Shown: positions 29,300 to 39,875, counted from the first letter of the stretch. The stretch: 64,000 nucleotides of DNA from DASUNP01 sp035249305 (GCA_035249305.1 DATFGQ010000113.1:1-64000), one strand, 5' to 3'. Notes: generated by a model not told the origin, from the letters alone. Numbers and translations are program-made.

Positions 29300-32122
29300 T
29301 CACAGCGAAGGGGCGAGCAGTATCGCGTTCATTAACATCTGCTGAGTCGTCCGCCACAGGTACCTGAACGTAGGGTCTTCCGCGAACAGGATGACATGGC
29401 CGCCGCCCGTCGGCTCGTCGATCACGTAAGCCGTGCCGCGCAACAGCTCTTCCGTGTTGTCGGGCCACACGAACCCCGCAACCACCAGCGGCCCCGCGGC
29501 GTTGAACGTCACGACGTTCGCGCCCTCCTTCGACGGGCGGAAGAAGCTGTTCCCGTCCATCAACACTGCCATCGAGTCCGAGTCGTAGCCGTATGAAAGA
29601 AAATGCTCGCGGTTGATCTTCGCGCGAAACGCGGCGCCGGGCACCGCGATCGGCTCTTTCGGCTTCGGCTTCTCTTGCGACTTGTCGGCGAGCTTCTGCT
29701 CGGGCTTTATCTCAGCCTCGGCGCGTTTTTCTGACGGCTTGTTCTCCGCAGTCGACGTTGCGGCAGCTTGCCCGGCAGGCGCGGGCGCTGGCGCGGCCGG
29801 CGCAGGAGAATCTTCATCGGCCCCGACCAGACGCGAAGAGGTGAGCGCCACGTCTTTGCGCGCGAAGAGCGCGGCCGCGCCGCCCGCGCCCACCAGCACG
29901 CCTCCCGCCTGCACCCACGACTTGAGCTTGTCTATCCCTTCTTTTCCGAGCAGCCCGTTGTAACCGCCCGTGCTCCCGTCGGGCAGGACGATGACGTTGA
30001 ACTTAGACAGGTCGGCAGACTTTACCGCGGCGATTGAGACGGGCGTGAATTTCAAGCCGTAACCTTGCTCGAACCCATACCACATCGCGCCGTAAGAAGT
30101 GGGACTCGTAGCCTCGTCCCAGACGACGGCCACGCGCGGCTGTTTGAGGCTCGCCATGCTCTCGGAGCCTATGCCCGTGTCGCCCTGCTCGCTGTAAGCG
30201 GAGTTGACCGCGAAGACCTGCGCCCCCGCTTCGCGCGCGAGCACAGCTATGCGGTCGTGAAGCGTCGCGGGGTTTCGGGCGGTCCGCGCGACGAGCGTGC
30301 CTGCGGGCCAATCGCGCCCGCCCGCGTTCAATTGGCGAGTTGCGACCGCGACCTTGAAGCCTTCGGCGAGCAACCGGATGGCAAGCCTGGTGGCCGCGTC
30401 CGTGCCGTACGGGATGACGTAAGCGGTGTTAGCGCGCCCGCCTTCAACGCCGCCGCCGATCCCCGCGAGAGGTTGCGAGTCGGAAGCGAAAAGACCGTTC
30501 TCGGTGCTGAACTGCACCTGCGCGCCTTTGACCGTCGACGAGTCTTCGGTCCAGTAAGCTTCAACACCCATCGCGAGCGGCAGCGACCACGCGGTCACGT
30601 CATAAAACTCGGGATCTTCTTTCCGCTCGTTCTTGCCCCGGCGCTCGTTGCGCTCGCGGCGCTCCATCTCGGCTTTTACGAAAGCGGGGTCGAGCTCCGA
30701 GACGGGCTCAAGCTGCGCCTTCGCCAGCCGCTTCATCGGCTGGTTGAGGTCGATGACGTAAGCGCCCGCGGGGAAATCTCGCGCGGCCGACCTTGAGCCG
30801 AAATAATCGCGGGCCGAAGAAGACCGAAAGCCTTCGCGCGCTACGGTCACTTCGACGCCGTGGCGCACGAGGTTCGACACGAGCGCGGCGGCGCGGCCCG
30901 CGTCTTTGCCCGGCAGCAGAACGACGCGCCTCATAGGTCCCGCGCGCCCTTCGTCCATGCCGGTTTTGAAGAAGAGGTAATAGTCCTTCAAACGCGCCTG
31001 GCGGTTGTCGGCCGCCGTCTCGACCGTAGCCATAGATGCGGTGAAATGTTTGGCAATGCCCTGGCGGAAAGTCAGTATCGTTTCGTCGTCTAGCTTGAGG
31101 TTGATCGACGTAGGCCCGCCCGCGTCCGTCTCGTAAGTCATGCCGGTCGCGCCTTGCAGCGAAGACCACGAATCCATGTACCCGGCGTAAAACACGTCGA
31201 AGACATGCCGCACGTAATACCCCCAGCCGTAACGGTCGAACGCGGCGGCGTTGCCGCGGCCGAATTTGTCGTACCAGAATTTTGACCTCTCGACGGGCAG
31301 GTTCTTGTTTATAGGCTCTGCCGCCGGAGGGAAGAAATAGTTCTCCACCTGGCCGTGGTGGTCGACGAAGACCTGCGGCCGCCACTGGCGGAACGCTTCG
31401 AGCATCCGCAGGTTTTCCGGCTGCGTCAGCGCCAGCATGTCGCGGTTCATGTCGAAGCGGTAGTGATTGCCTCTGCCATAGATTTGATAAGGCTCGCGGT
31501 GCTCAAGGCTGAAGCGCTCGGCCTCGCCTATCGCCACCGAATCGATCCAGACGGCGAATCGCTCGTGGCCGTCAGGGTTGTGCATGGTGTTGATGACGAC
31601 GACGGCGTTCTTGAGTATCTCCATCGTGCGCGGCTCTTCCGACGCGGCGAGATGGTAAAGCACCTGCTGAACGGCTTCGTAGCTGGCCGACTCGTTCCCG
31701 TGAATGCCGTAGTTGAGCCACACGATGACGGGGGTCGAGCGCGCTATCTGGTCGGCCTCGGCATCGGTGAGTTTTCTGGGGTCGGCCAGCCGCGCGATGT
31801 TGGCTTTGATCTCGTCGAGCCGGTTGATGTTTTCGGGCGCGGAGACTACCGCGAGGTAGAGGTTGCGGTGCTCCCAGGTCCTGCCGTTTTCGATCACGCG
31901 CACGCGGTCGGGCGCTGAGGCGGCGATCCTTTCGACGACGCGCGCAATCTGGCCGTGAGGCGTTTGAAACTGGCCCGGCTCGTAGCCGGTTATCGCGGCC
32001 GGGCGCGGCACGCTCTGGCGGTAAGGGCCGCGCGCGTAAAAATCGAATCTCTCCTGCGCAAAGCTGTCCGACGGGCTGCACGCCATAAAAAGCGCCAGCG
32101 TAAGGATCAATCTTAATCTCAT
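29300..32122 (-). CDS. Exported M14-family zinc carboxypeptidase-like protein
   Basis: A secreted 940-residue metallopeptidase-like protein. A signal peptide (LILTLALFMACSPSDSFAQ) precedes the M14 domain (about residues 40-380). The metal motif is HGNE (His141, Glu144), a possible third ligand is in VDHHGQ (about 254-257), and the conserved NTMHNPDG and RFDMNRD segments are present. The C-terminal 500 residues carry a class I glutamine-amidotransferase-like fold (FNVIVLPDGSTGGYNGL) and an Ala/Pro/Lys-rich low-complexity stretch around residues 770-830. The cysteine in the signal region (MACSPS) might make it a lipoprotein. It is divergent from the hemerythrin gene. Confidence 0.87.
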   Translation of the reverse strand: MRLRLILTLALFMACSPSDSFAQERFDFYARGPYRQSVPRPAAITGYEPGQFQTPHGQIARVVERIAASAPDRVRVIENGRTWEHRNLYLAVVSAPENINRLDEIKANIARLADPRKLTDAEADQIARSTPVIVWLNYGIHGNESASYEAVQQVLYHLAASEEPRTMEILKNAVVVINTMHNPDGHERFAVWIDSVAIGEAERFSLEHREPYQIYGRGNHYRFDMNRDMLALTQPENLRMLEAFRQWRPQVFVDHHGQVENYFFPPAAEPINKNLPVERSKFWYDKFGRGNAAAFDRYGWGYYVRHVFDVFYAGYMDSWSSLQGATGMTYETDAGGPTSINLKLDDETILTFRQGIAKHFTASMATVETAADNRQARLKDYYLFFKTGMDEGRAGPMRRVVLLPGKDAGRAAALVSNLVRHGVEVTVAREGFRSSSARDYFGSRSAARDFPAGAYVIDLNQPMKRLAKAQLEPVSELDPAFVKAEMERRERNERRGKNERKEDPEFYDVTAWSLPLAMGVEAYWTEDSSTVKGAQVQFSTENGLFASDSQPLAGIGGGVEGGRANTAYVIPYGTDAATRLAIRLLAEGFKVAVATRQLNAGGRDWPAGTLVARTARNPATLHDRIAVLAREAGAQVFAVNSAYSEQGDTGIGSESMASLKQPRVAVVWDEATSPTSYGAMWYGFEQGYGLKFTPVSIAAVKSADLSKFNVIVLPDGSTGGYNGLLGKEGIDKLKSWVQAGGVLVGAGGAAALFARKDVALTSSRLVGADEDSPAPAAPAPAPAGQAAATSTAENKPSEKRAEAEIKPEQKLADKSQEKPKPKEPIAVPGAAFRAKINREHFLSYGYDSDSMAVLMDGNSFFRPSKEGANVVTFNAAGPLVVAGFVWPDNTEELLRGTAYVIDEPTGGGHVILFAEDPTFRYLWRTTQQMLMNAILLAPSL

Positions 32123-32310
32123 CTAGAAATCCACCTGCGAGTTTGAAGTCAAGCCTGAGCATGCTAGCCGAACCGGCGGCGAGTTGACAACTTACGGCGC
32201 CTCGCAAAGCTTTCTCAATTTATGTTCTGACTTGTTGCATCCATGCTTGCTTGTCGAACAGCTTAGGCCGCTTGACCGCTCTGGGGCGCGGTATGCGAGC
32301 CGCGCGCGGG

Positions 32311-32338
32311 GCACACTGATTGCAAATCAGGTCTGTGC
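32311..32338 (+). promoter_or_regulatory. Leader hairpin upstream of the hemerythrin gene
   Basis: GCACA (32311-32315) pairs with TGTGC (32334-32338). Inside, CTGATT pairs with AATCAG around the loop GCA. It lies about 45 bases before the hemerythrin ATG. The anticodon-arm-like appearance is accidental because no D or T arm exists. A regulatory role is inferred only from position. Confidence 0.35.
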
Positions 32339-32384
32339 AAGGAAATATTTTTGTCACGAACCTGGGTTCAAGGAGGGAATACTG

Positions 32385-32846
32385 ATGAACGCGATAGAAC
32401 TTTTGAAACAGGATCATCAAGAGGCGGCCGGCATGATGGACGAGCTTGAGACGGCCGACAAAGGCAGCATGAACACGACCAGGGAGATGTTCAAGCAGCT
32501 TAAGGACGCGCTCACGCTCCACACTCAGATAGAGGAGCAGGTCTTTTACCCCGCCCTCGAACAGCACGAAGAGACGCGCGACATGGTCGGCGAGGCGCAC
32601 TCGGAGCATGACGAGGTGAAGGAGATGCTCGCCGAGATGTCTACGATGAGTCCGGGCAGCGACGAGTTCATGGACAAGCTGACAGAGCTGCGAGATTCGG
32701 TCGAGCACCACGTAGAGGAAGAGGAGAACGAAATGTTCCCGAAGGCTGAACAGGTCCTCGGCCAAAGCCGTCTCCAGGAGATGGGCCGGCAGATGGAGCA
32801 GATGAAACAAGGCAGGAGCGCTACGGCCACCAACCGGCGGCAGTAG
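32385..32846 (+). CDS. Hemerythrin HHE-domain protein
   Basis: A 153-residue cytoplasmic di-iron four-helix bundle protein, likely binding O2 or NO or protecting iron-sulfur centres. Histidine/glutamate ligands are visible in LKQDHQEAAGMMDE, HTQIEEQVFYPALEQHE, HSEHDEVKEML and VEHHVEEEENEMFPKAE, the order expected for hemerythrin-like HHE domains. It ends in a basic Gln-rich tail. The ATG at 32385 has an ideal AAGGAGGG just upstream, which rules out the longer open frame. It is divergent from the M14 gene; a heptad repeat element follows immediately. Confidence 0.92.
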   Translation: MNAIELLKQDHQEAAGMMDELETADKGSMNTTREMFKQLKDALTLHTQIEEQVFYPALEQHEETRDMVGEAHSEHDEVKEMLAEMSTMSPGSDEFMDKLTELRDSVEHHVEEEENEMFPKAEQVLGQSRLQEMGRQMEQMKQGRSATATNRRQ

Positions 32847-32852
32847 CTTCTC

Positions 32853-32926
32853 AGTCCTGAGTGCTGAGTGCTGAGTCCTGAGTAAGACCTTTTCACTCAG
32901 CACTCAGCACTCAGCACTCAGGACTT
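32853..32926. repeat. Minimal heptad inverted repeat (copy 3)
   Basis: AGTCCTGAGTGCTGAGTG... and its inverted counterpart ending CACTCAGGACTT face each other across about 15 bases. This is a solo hairpin version of the elements at 11656-11913 and 48070-48305 without the central block. It lies between convergent genes and stops 2 bases before the complement of the D-threonine-aldolase-like stop. Confidence 0.75.
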
Positions 32927-32928
32927 CT

Positions 32929-34092
32929 TTACAGCGGGGCTTCGCGGCCGCGGGCCGTTACGCGCTCGACGGCTACGACCTTGTTGCCTTCAACTATCAT
33001 CGCGTAGTCAAAATTATTCACCGTCGGGCAGACGTGCGTAGGCACCAGGTAAAGCTGTTGGCCGATCTCCGGCCCGTCGTCGCCACCAAGGATTTCAACC
33101 GGCAGGTGTTCCTCGCTCGGTCGCGCGGGCAACAGGTCCGCCCGGCCTATGACTCTACAGGTAGGGACTCCCGAATCGGCCGACACGGTCTTGTGCCCCG
33201 CGTCGCAAGTGATGCGCCCGCGCGCGGGCCGGCTTACGACCGTAGAGACGACGACCGCCGCGGGACGGTAGCCCCACTCTCTCGGCAACTGCGCCAGGCT
33301 CGTGCAGTCGTTATAAATGATCGTTCCCGGCGAGACGCGATGGACGAACGCGCCGTCGGCCAGGCGCGGGTAAGATAGGCTACAAGGCATCGCGGGAGTT
33401 CCTGCGGTTATTACTTCGACCACAGGGACGCCCGCGCCTTCGACCGCCGCGACGATCTCCATCAAACGGTCATACCCCGCGTGCGCGACCCGCTCGCGTT
33501 CGGCGAGGTCGAGTTTCGCCAGGTGCCCGTCATAATAATGAAGACCGCGAAACTCGATCCCAGCGGCTTCGATTGCTTGAGCGAGCCGCGCAATCTCGTC
33601 GGCGCGTTCTTGCCCTATGCCCGTGCGGTCCATGCCGGGGTTCACGTCGATGAACAGCCCCACGCGGCCCGCCCTCCACTCATCGATCTGATCCGAGTTT
33701 TCCACGAGCGCGGCGATTTTAGCTTCGGGAAACTCATCGGCGAGCGCGCGGGCGCGGCGCGCGTTTGCCCCGACGGCCGGGTAGGCCAGGACCACGTCGG
33801 CTGCGCCCGACTCGACGGCCGCGCGCAGCTCAAGCGTAGTCGAGCATTTGAAATTTGTGACGCTGCCCTCTACTAACCTGCGCATCACGAAAGCCAGCTT
33901 CGCCGTCTTGACGTGAGGCCGCCAGCGGTCTGGATTTCCGCCTACGAGGCCGAGCGTGACATCGATGTTTCGGTCGAGCATTTTGGTGTAGATGGCCAGC
34001 GCAGGGGTTAAGACTTCGGAGGCGTTTTCGATCAGGTAATCTTCCGGTCTTATGGCTTCGAGAACGTCGATCGAGCGCGCGGGTGTAGTCAT
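32929..34092 (-). CDS. D-threonine aldolase-like PLP enzyme (alanine racemase fold)
   Basis: A 387-residue cytoplasmic PLP enzyme of the D-threonine aldolase / D-serine dehydratase-like group, which splits D-beta-hydroxy amino acids. The N-terminal TIM-barrel carries the PLP lysine in RPHVKTAK (Lys62). DVNPGMDRTGIG and the beta-strand domain follow, and the C-terminal metal site is visible as PTHVCPTVN. GGDDGPEIGQQLYL is also family-like. The exact substrate is uncertain: D-threonine, D-3-hydroxyaspartate or D-serine. It may serve D-amino-acid catabolism after peptidoglycan or peptide breakdown by the secreted peptidases nearby; that link is inference. Confidence 0.85.
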   Translation of the reverse strand: MTTPARSIDVLEAIRPEDYLIENASEVLTPALAIYTKMLDRNIDVTLGLVGGNPDRWRPHVKTAKLAFVMRRLVEGSVTNFKCSTTLELRAAVESGAADVVLAYPAVGANARRARALADEFPEAKIAALVENSDQIDEWRAGRVGLFIDVNPGMDRTGIGQERADEIARLAQAIEAAGIEFRGLHYYDGHLAKLDLAERERVAHAGYDRLMEIVAAVEGAGVPVVEVITAGTPAMPCSLSYPRLADGAFVHRVSPGTIIYNDCTSLAQLPREWGYRPAAVVVSTVVSRPARGRITCDAGHKTVSADSGVPTCRVIGRADLLPARPSEEHLPVEILGGDDGPEIGQQLYLVPTHVCPTVNNFDYAMIVEGNKVVAVERVTARGREAPL

Positions 34093-34271
34093 CGTTTCAG
34101 ACCTCTTATAAGCTGAAGGTCAAATCTAACTGATGCGCTCTGATTCACACAAGGTATTGGCTCGGGTAATCACATCGTTAAGCGGTCTATCGCCCGGCAT
34201 GACCGGGCCGCCGAAACAGGCTCGTAATGGTTACTCTGAGCGCCGCTCGGCGGCCCCGGTCGAGCCGGTTG

Positions 34272-34724
34272 TTAGACACTGTCTGCTAAGGGGAATCTCG
34301 TGGTGAGGAAGGCATACCTCCCGCCGGTGTCAGGGCCTAACCAGACCGTTTTGCCCGGTTGTAACCGCCACTCATATTTAACCTCGTGGAGGGGCACTCC
34401 GGGGTTTATCGTTACGTCGACTGATTCGAGCTGCCAATCGTCTGAGCCTTCTAAGCGTATCCATGCGGGGATCTGAAGAAAGCCGCTTCTCAGACCAAGT
34501 GGAATCAGGTCTCTAGGCTCGTTGAATTGTGGATTGGGAACTGTAGCGCCTTCACCCAGTATAATAGTCTTGGTTGATCCGGGTGCGAAGCCTGCCCCCA
34601 GGCGAAATTCGCGTCCGGCTACGGCAAGGAAGACTATCCCATTCGTGCCCGAGTTTTGACCCGCGGCGGTCTTCAGCCGTACCTCTATCCTGTTAATATC
34701 TAATCTTTCTATATTCTCTGACAT
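34272..34724 (-). CDS. Small beta-rich protein of unknown function, PLAT-like pattern
   Basis: I do not recognise a characterised family. The 150-residue product has no signal peptide. Alternating hydrophobic strands resemble a PLAT/LH2 sandwich: RIEVRLKTAAGQNSGTNGIVFLAV, DLIPLGLRSGFLQIPAWIRLEG and DDWQLESVDVTINPGV, then YEWRLQPGKTVWLGP. The ATG at 34724 is preferred, with AAGGAGC 7 bases upstream; the frame runs 19 codons further. It is divergent from the serine hydrolase gene across about 250 bases. The gene is slightly less GC-rich than its neighbours. Confidence 0.7.
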   Translation of the reverse strand: MSENIERLDINRIEVRLKTAAGQNSGTNGIVFLAVAGREFRLGAGFAPGSTKTIILGEGATVPNPQFNEPRDLIPLGLRSGFLQIPAWIRLEGSDDWQLESVDVTINPGVPLHEVKYEWRLQPGKTVWLGPDTGGRYAFLTTRFPLADSV

Positions 34725-34972
34725 TAGCGTGCTCCTTTCATCTCTACTGAAATCGGGCTGCGCTTTCGTAGCCTTACTCACTCATGCGGAAAAGGCGGAT
34801 GAAACGGATCATTCGGCGGATGCTCTTTTCACTACCACGCTGCGGTTGACAACGCTCTTTCACGGATGCAACATTGAGTTTCTTCAGGGCGTAAAGCAAT
34901 CTTTAAAACGACAGGCGATAGCGCTCAGTTTGTCCTTCGGAACAACTCACGCTGGAAGGAGTTTCTCTAAAT

Positions 34973-36796
34973 ATGAGATCGCAAATAAAGGCTCGATTAA
35001 TCTACGTTCTGATGCTGGCCCTCGTCTCGGCTCTGCCTCTGCGGGCGCAGGAAGCGCCGCTCGTGGGCTTCGACGATTACATCAACAAGGCGCTGAAAGA
35101 TTGGGAAGTGCCGGGCATGGCCATAGCGATTGTTAAAGATGACAAGCTGCTTCTGGCTAAAGGCTACGGCGTGCGAAAGCTCGGCGAGCCGACGCCCGTC
35201 GACGAGCGGACGCTTTTCGCGATAGGGTCGGCCTCGAAGGCCTTTACCGCCGCATCGATCGCGATGCTCGTCGACGAAGGGAAGATGAAGTGGGACGAGC
35301 CGGCGACGAAGTACCTGCCGGGCTTTCAGCTCTTCGACCCTTACGTCACGCGAGAGCTGACGGTGCGCGACATGCTGACGCACCGCTCGGGCCTTGAGCG
35401 CGGCGACCTGCTGTGGTACGGCACCGAGTACGACCGCGACGAAGTCCTGCGAAGAGTGCGTTTCCTCAAGCCGAGCTGGAGCCTGCGCAGCCGCTTCGGC
35501 TACCAGAACATTATGTACCTGGCCGCGGGTCAGGCGGTCCAGACGGCATCGGGCAAGAGCTGGGACGATTTCGTGCGGCAGAGGATATTCACGCCGCTCG
35601 GCATGTCGTCGTCGAGCACTTCGATCGCGGTCTTGAAGAACGAGTCGAACGTCGCGAGCCCTCACGCGAAATTCGACGACAAGGTGCAGCCCATCGCGTG
35701 GCGTAAGATAGACAACATAGGCCCGGCCGGGTCGATCAACTCGAACGTCACAGACATGGCGCAGTGGGTCCGGCTCCACCTGAATCAAGGGACATTCAAG
35801 AACGAGCGGATACTGAGTTCGGGCGCGGTCAAAGAGATGCACATGCCGCAGACCGTCATGCGGCTGGAAGGTCTGTCTGAGAAGATTCACTCGGAGACGC
35901 ACTTCATGACGTACGGGCTCGGGTGGTTTTTGCAGGACTACCGCGGGCGCAAGATCGTCCACCACGGCGGAAACATCGACGGCATGAGCGCGCTCGTTGC
36001 GATGATACCCGAAGAGAAACTCGGCGTCGTCATACTGACGAACATGAACGGCACGTCGATCCCGACGGCGATAATGTACCGCGTCTTTGACGCGTTCTTG
36101 CAGGCCCCGCAGAAGGATTGGAGCGCGGAGCTGTTGAAGATAGTCAAATCGGCGCAGGAGCAGGCCGGCGCGGTCGAAAAGAAGATGGAAGCCGACCGCG
36201 TGAAAGGGACCAACCCGTCGCTCGCGCTGGCGAAATACGCGGGTACTTACACGAACGAGATGTACGGCGACACGAAAGTCAAAGAGCAGAACGGCAAGCT
36301 CGTCGTCGAGGGCGGCCCTACGATGTCGGGCGAGCTTGAGCACTGGCACTTCGACACCTTCCGCGCGACGCTCCGCGAGCGACACCTGGGAAGGGCGTTC
36401 GTCACCTTCGCGCTGAACGCCGCGGGCAAAGTCGAAGAGATGAAGCTCAACGTGCCCAACGCGGCCGACATAGCCTTCAAGCGCGCGCCGGAGAAGGCCG
36501 AAGAGGTCGCGGGGATCACGCTCACGGAAGACGAGCTCAAGAAGTACATGGGCAAGTACGAATCGAAGACGCCGCCTATCGAGATCAGCATAGAGATGCT
36601 GGGCGGCAAGCTGAAAGGCGTGATACCCGGTCAGCCCGTCGGCGCGCTCGTGCCGGTTGCGCCGAACCGTTTCAAGGTCGTAGTCGAAGGCGTGCCGGTC
36701 GAGATCTTCGCGGAATTCCAGATGGCCGAGGGCCGCCCCAAGGCCCTAGTTGTTGAGCAGAGCGGTATGAAACTGACTCTGCTGCCGAAGCAGTAA
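34973..36796 (+). CDS. Exported beta-lactamase-fold serine hydrolase with DUF3471-like C-terminus
   Basis: A secreted class C beta-lactamase/esterase-type hydrolase of 607 residues. The signal peptide ends ALPLRAQ. The catalytic domain has Ser86-x-x-Lys89 (SASK), the YxN motif at Tyr177 (YQN) and the third motif HHGGN near residue 330. The C-terminal 200 residues contain two lipocalin-like or DUF3471 segments (KYAGTYTNEMYGDTKV and KYMGKYESKTPP). Homologues act as esterases, D-aminopeptidases or peptidoglycan-linked hydrolases; resistance activity should not be assumed. GGAAGGAG lies about 10 bases before the ATG. An S9 peptidase gene follows. Confidence 0.88.
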   Translation: MRSQIKARLIYVLMLALVSALPLRAQEAPLVGFDDYINKALKDWEVPGMAIAIVKDDKLLLAKGYGVRKLGEPTPVDERTLFAIGSASKAFTAASIAMLVDEGKMKWDEPATKYLPGFQLFDPYVTRELTVRDMLTHRSGLERGDLLWYGTEYDRDEVLRRVRFLKPSWSLRSRFGYQNIMYLAAGQAVQTASGKSWDDFVRQRIFTPLGMSSSSTSIAVLKNESNVASPHAKFDDKVQPIAWRKIDNIGPAGSINSNVTDMAQWVRLHLNQGTFKNERILSSGAVKEMHMPQTVMRLEGLSEKIHSETHFMTYGLGWFLQDYRGRKIVHHGGNIDGMSALVAMIPEEKLGVVILTNMNGTSIPTAIMYRVFDAFLQAPQKDWSAELLKIVKSAQEQAGAVEKKMEADRVKGTNPSLALAKYAGTYTNEMYGDTKVKEQNGKLVVEGGPTMSGELEHWHFDTFRATLRERHLGRAFVTFALNAAGKVEEMKLNVPNAADIAFKRAPEKAEEVAGITLTEDELKKYMGKYESKTPPIEISIEMLGGKLKGVIPGQPVGALVPVAPNRFKVVVEGVPVEIFAEFQMAEGRPKALVVEQSGMKLTLLPKQ

Positions 36797-36823
36797 GCAT
36801 TAATGCAGTAAGTATTAATACAA

Positions 36824-36862
36824 CTTGCGCCGCCGCCTCAACGCGGTTTAGTGGGGCGCAAG
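36824..36862 (+). terminator. Hairpin between the serine hydrolase and S9 peptidase genes
   Basis: CTTGCGCC (36824-36831) pairs with GGCGCAAG (36855-36862), followed by AAAGTTTTT. It is a moderate terminator ending just before the AGGAGG of the next gene, so partial read-through is plausible. Confidence 0.5.
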
Positions 36863-36888
36863 AAAGTTTTTCGCAGGAGGATTCCCCC

Positions 36889-38910
<2,022 letters not shown>

Positions 38911-38933
38911 CGCGCGTCCGAAAAGGTAGTACG

Positions 38934-39214
38934 AAAGCCTCGAAGAGGCGTGATTGAATGAGCCCCGAAGGGGCGATCATTCAATAGCCAGGGGCACCGC
39001 TCTGTGTTCATGAGCCCCGTAGGGGCGATCATTCAATAGCCAGGGGCACCGCCCCTGGAAACGGATTGATAGTAATGAGAAGCCCTGAAAGGGCGATATG
39101 TTTATCGCGCCCTTTCAGGGCTTCGTCTCGTATGATGCATGACCCGGCGCGATGCGCCGGGCTATTGAATAACGCCCCTTTCGGGGCTATTGAATTAAGC
39201 CTCTTCGAGGCTTT
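38934..39214. repeat. Palindromic intergenic repeat family, copy C (largest)
   Basis: A 281-bp element with terminal inverted repeats AAAGCCTCGAAGAGGC and GCCTCTTCGAGGCTTT. Inside are an approximate direct duplication of AGCCCCGAAGGGGCGATCATT...CAGGGGCACCGC, the long GCCCTGAAAGGGC stem, CCCGGCGCGATGCGCCGGG and GCCCCTTTCGGGGC. It lies in the gap after the S9 peptidase gene and before the convergent small ORF. Its central part is copied, inverted, at 132-294. Confidence 0.75.
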
Positions 39215-39238
39215 CCAAATAACCTTCAGGTGATTGAC

Positions 39239-39331
39239 AGCGGGGATCAGACGGCAGTAAGCAACGTGGAAAGGTGATATTCAACTGCCGCGTAGCAATC
39301 GAGTCTTGCTTACCGCCTTCTGATCCCCGCT
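39239..39331. repeat. 93-bp element with 25-bp terminal inverted repeats
   Basis: Left arm 39239-39263 (AGCGGGGATCAGACGGCAGT then AAGCA) and right arm 39307-39331 are inverted copies with two mismatches, separated by 43 bases. There is no coding potential. It could be a miniature inverted-repeat element or a small hairpin RNA, and it adjoins the stop codon of the small ORF at 39337. Confidence 0.65.
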
Positions 39332-39336
39332 CTCTT

Positions 39337-39603
39337 TTAAACCCCGCCCGCCGCCTTCTGGCTCTTTCGCTCGTACCTCACAGGAGCGGTTGCGGCCTGA
39401 GACTTCTCGGACCTGAGAGCCTGAGCGGCGACCTTAAACAGTATCGACGGCCGAAACAGCGCCGTCGACGCGCGCGCCCTCGGTCCCTTCGTAGCGACAA
39501 TCTTCGCCCGTCGCCATAGTCCAGGGCGCTCGCCGATCACGACCGCATGGCTTGAGCCAGCGGCGGCCCACGTCTGATGCTCGGAATATGTATTATGATT
39601 CAC
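39337..39603 (-). CDS. Small basic protein of unknown function
   Basis: An 88-residue frame starting at a GTG (39603) with AAGGAG placed 6 bases upstream, a good translation signal. The product begins VNHNTYSEHQTWAAAGSSHA and its second half is strongly basic (many Arg/Lys and Ala: RRAKIVATKGPRARASTA). No family is recognised and there is no signal peptide or membrane segment. It is flanked by the 93-bp inverted-repeat element downstream and about 190 bases of AT-richer DNA upstream. It could be a nucleic-acid-binding peptide or a spurious frame. Confidence 0.45.
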   Translation of the reverse strand: MNHNTYSEHQTWAAAGSSHAVVIGERPGLWRRAKIVATKGPRARASTALFRPSILFKVAAQALRSEKSQAATAPVRYERKSQKAAGGV

Positions 39604-39792
39604 AACGTTCTCCTTTATTGAAAATCTCTCCATCCGACCACGGGCAGGATAATCGAACGCGGGCCTCCAGGTCTTTAAGGCGCTCTAAAGAAATTCTAAA
39701 AGAGTTCTAAATTGTGCAGGTGATTGAAAAGCAAAGGGTTTACTGGCCGGACTCGGTTTGACAATTTTCAGTTGAAGCTGACCGATTCCTTC

Positions 39793-39875
39793 GGAGTGCT
39801 GCGACTTGTCGCAGCTTTTGTTTTAGGAGAAGCCGTGATGGCTAACACAAAAGCGGTGACAAGTCACCGCACTCC
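39793..39875. repeat. 83-bp double-terminator element, copy 1
   Basis: It is bounded by GGAGTG...CACTCC. On the plus strand the first palindrome (GCTGCGACTTGTCGCAGC) runs into TTTTGTTTT. The second (GCGGTGACAAGTCACCGC) is preceded by AAAA, so on the minus strand it runs into TTTT. Both palindromes form 7-bp stems with CTTG loops in their terminating direction. It is 81/83 identical to 57062-57144. It lies 18 bases past the stop of the XerC-like gene. Confidence 0.85.

Noticed and set aside
32300..32370. tRNA-Cys-like anticodon arm (loop with TTGCAAA)
   Set aside because: No acceptor stem, D arm or T arm is present around it; the sequence forms a simple nested hairpin instead.
34973..36796. 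True beta-lactamase resistance gene
   Set aside because: SxxK/YxN/HxG are shared with esterases and peptidases; the C-terminal DUF3471-like part and signal peptide fit an exported hydrolase better.
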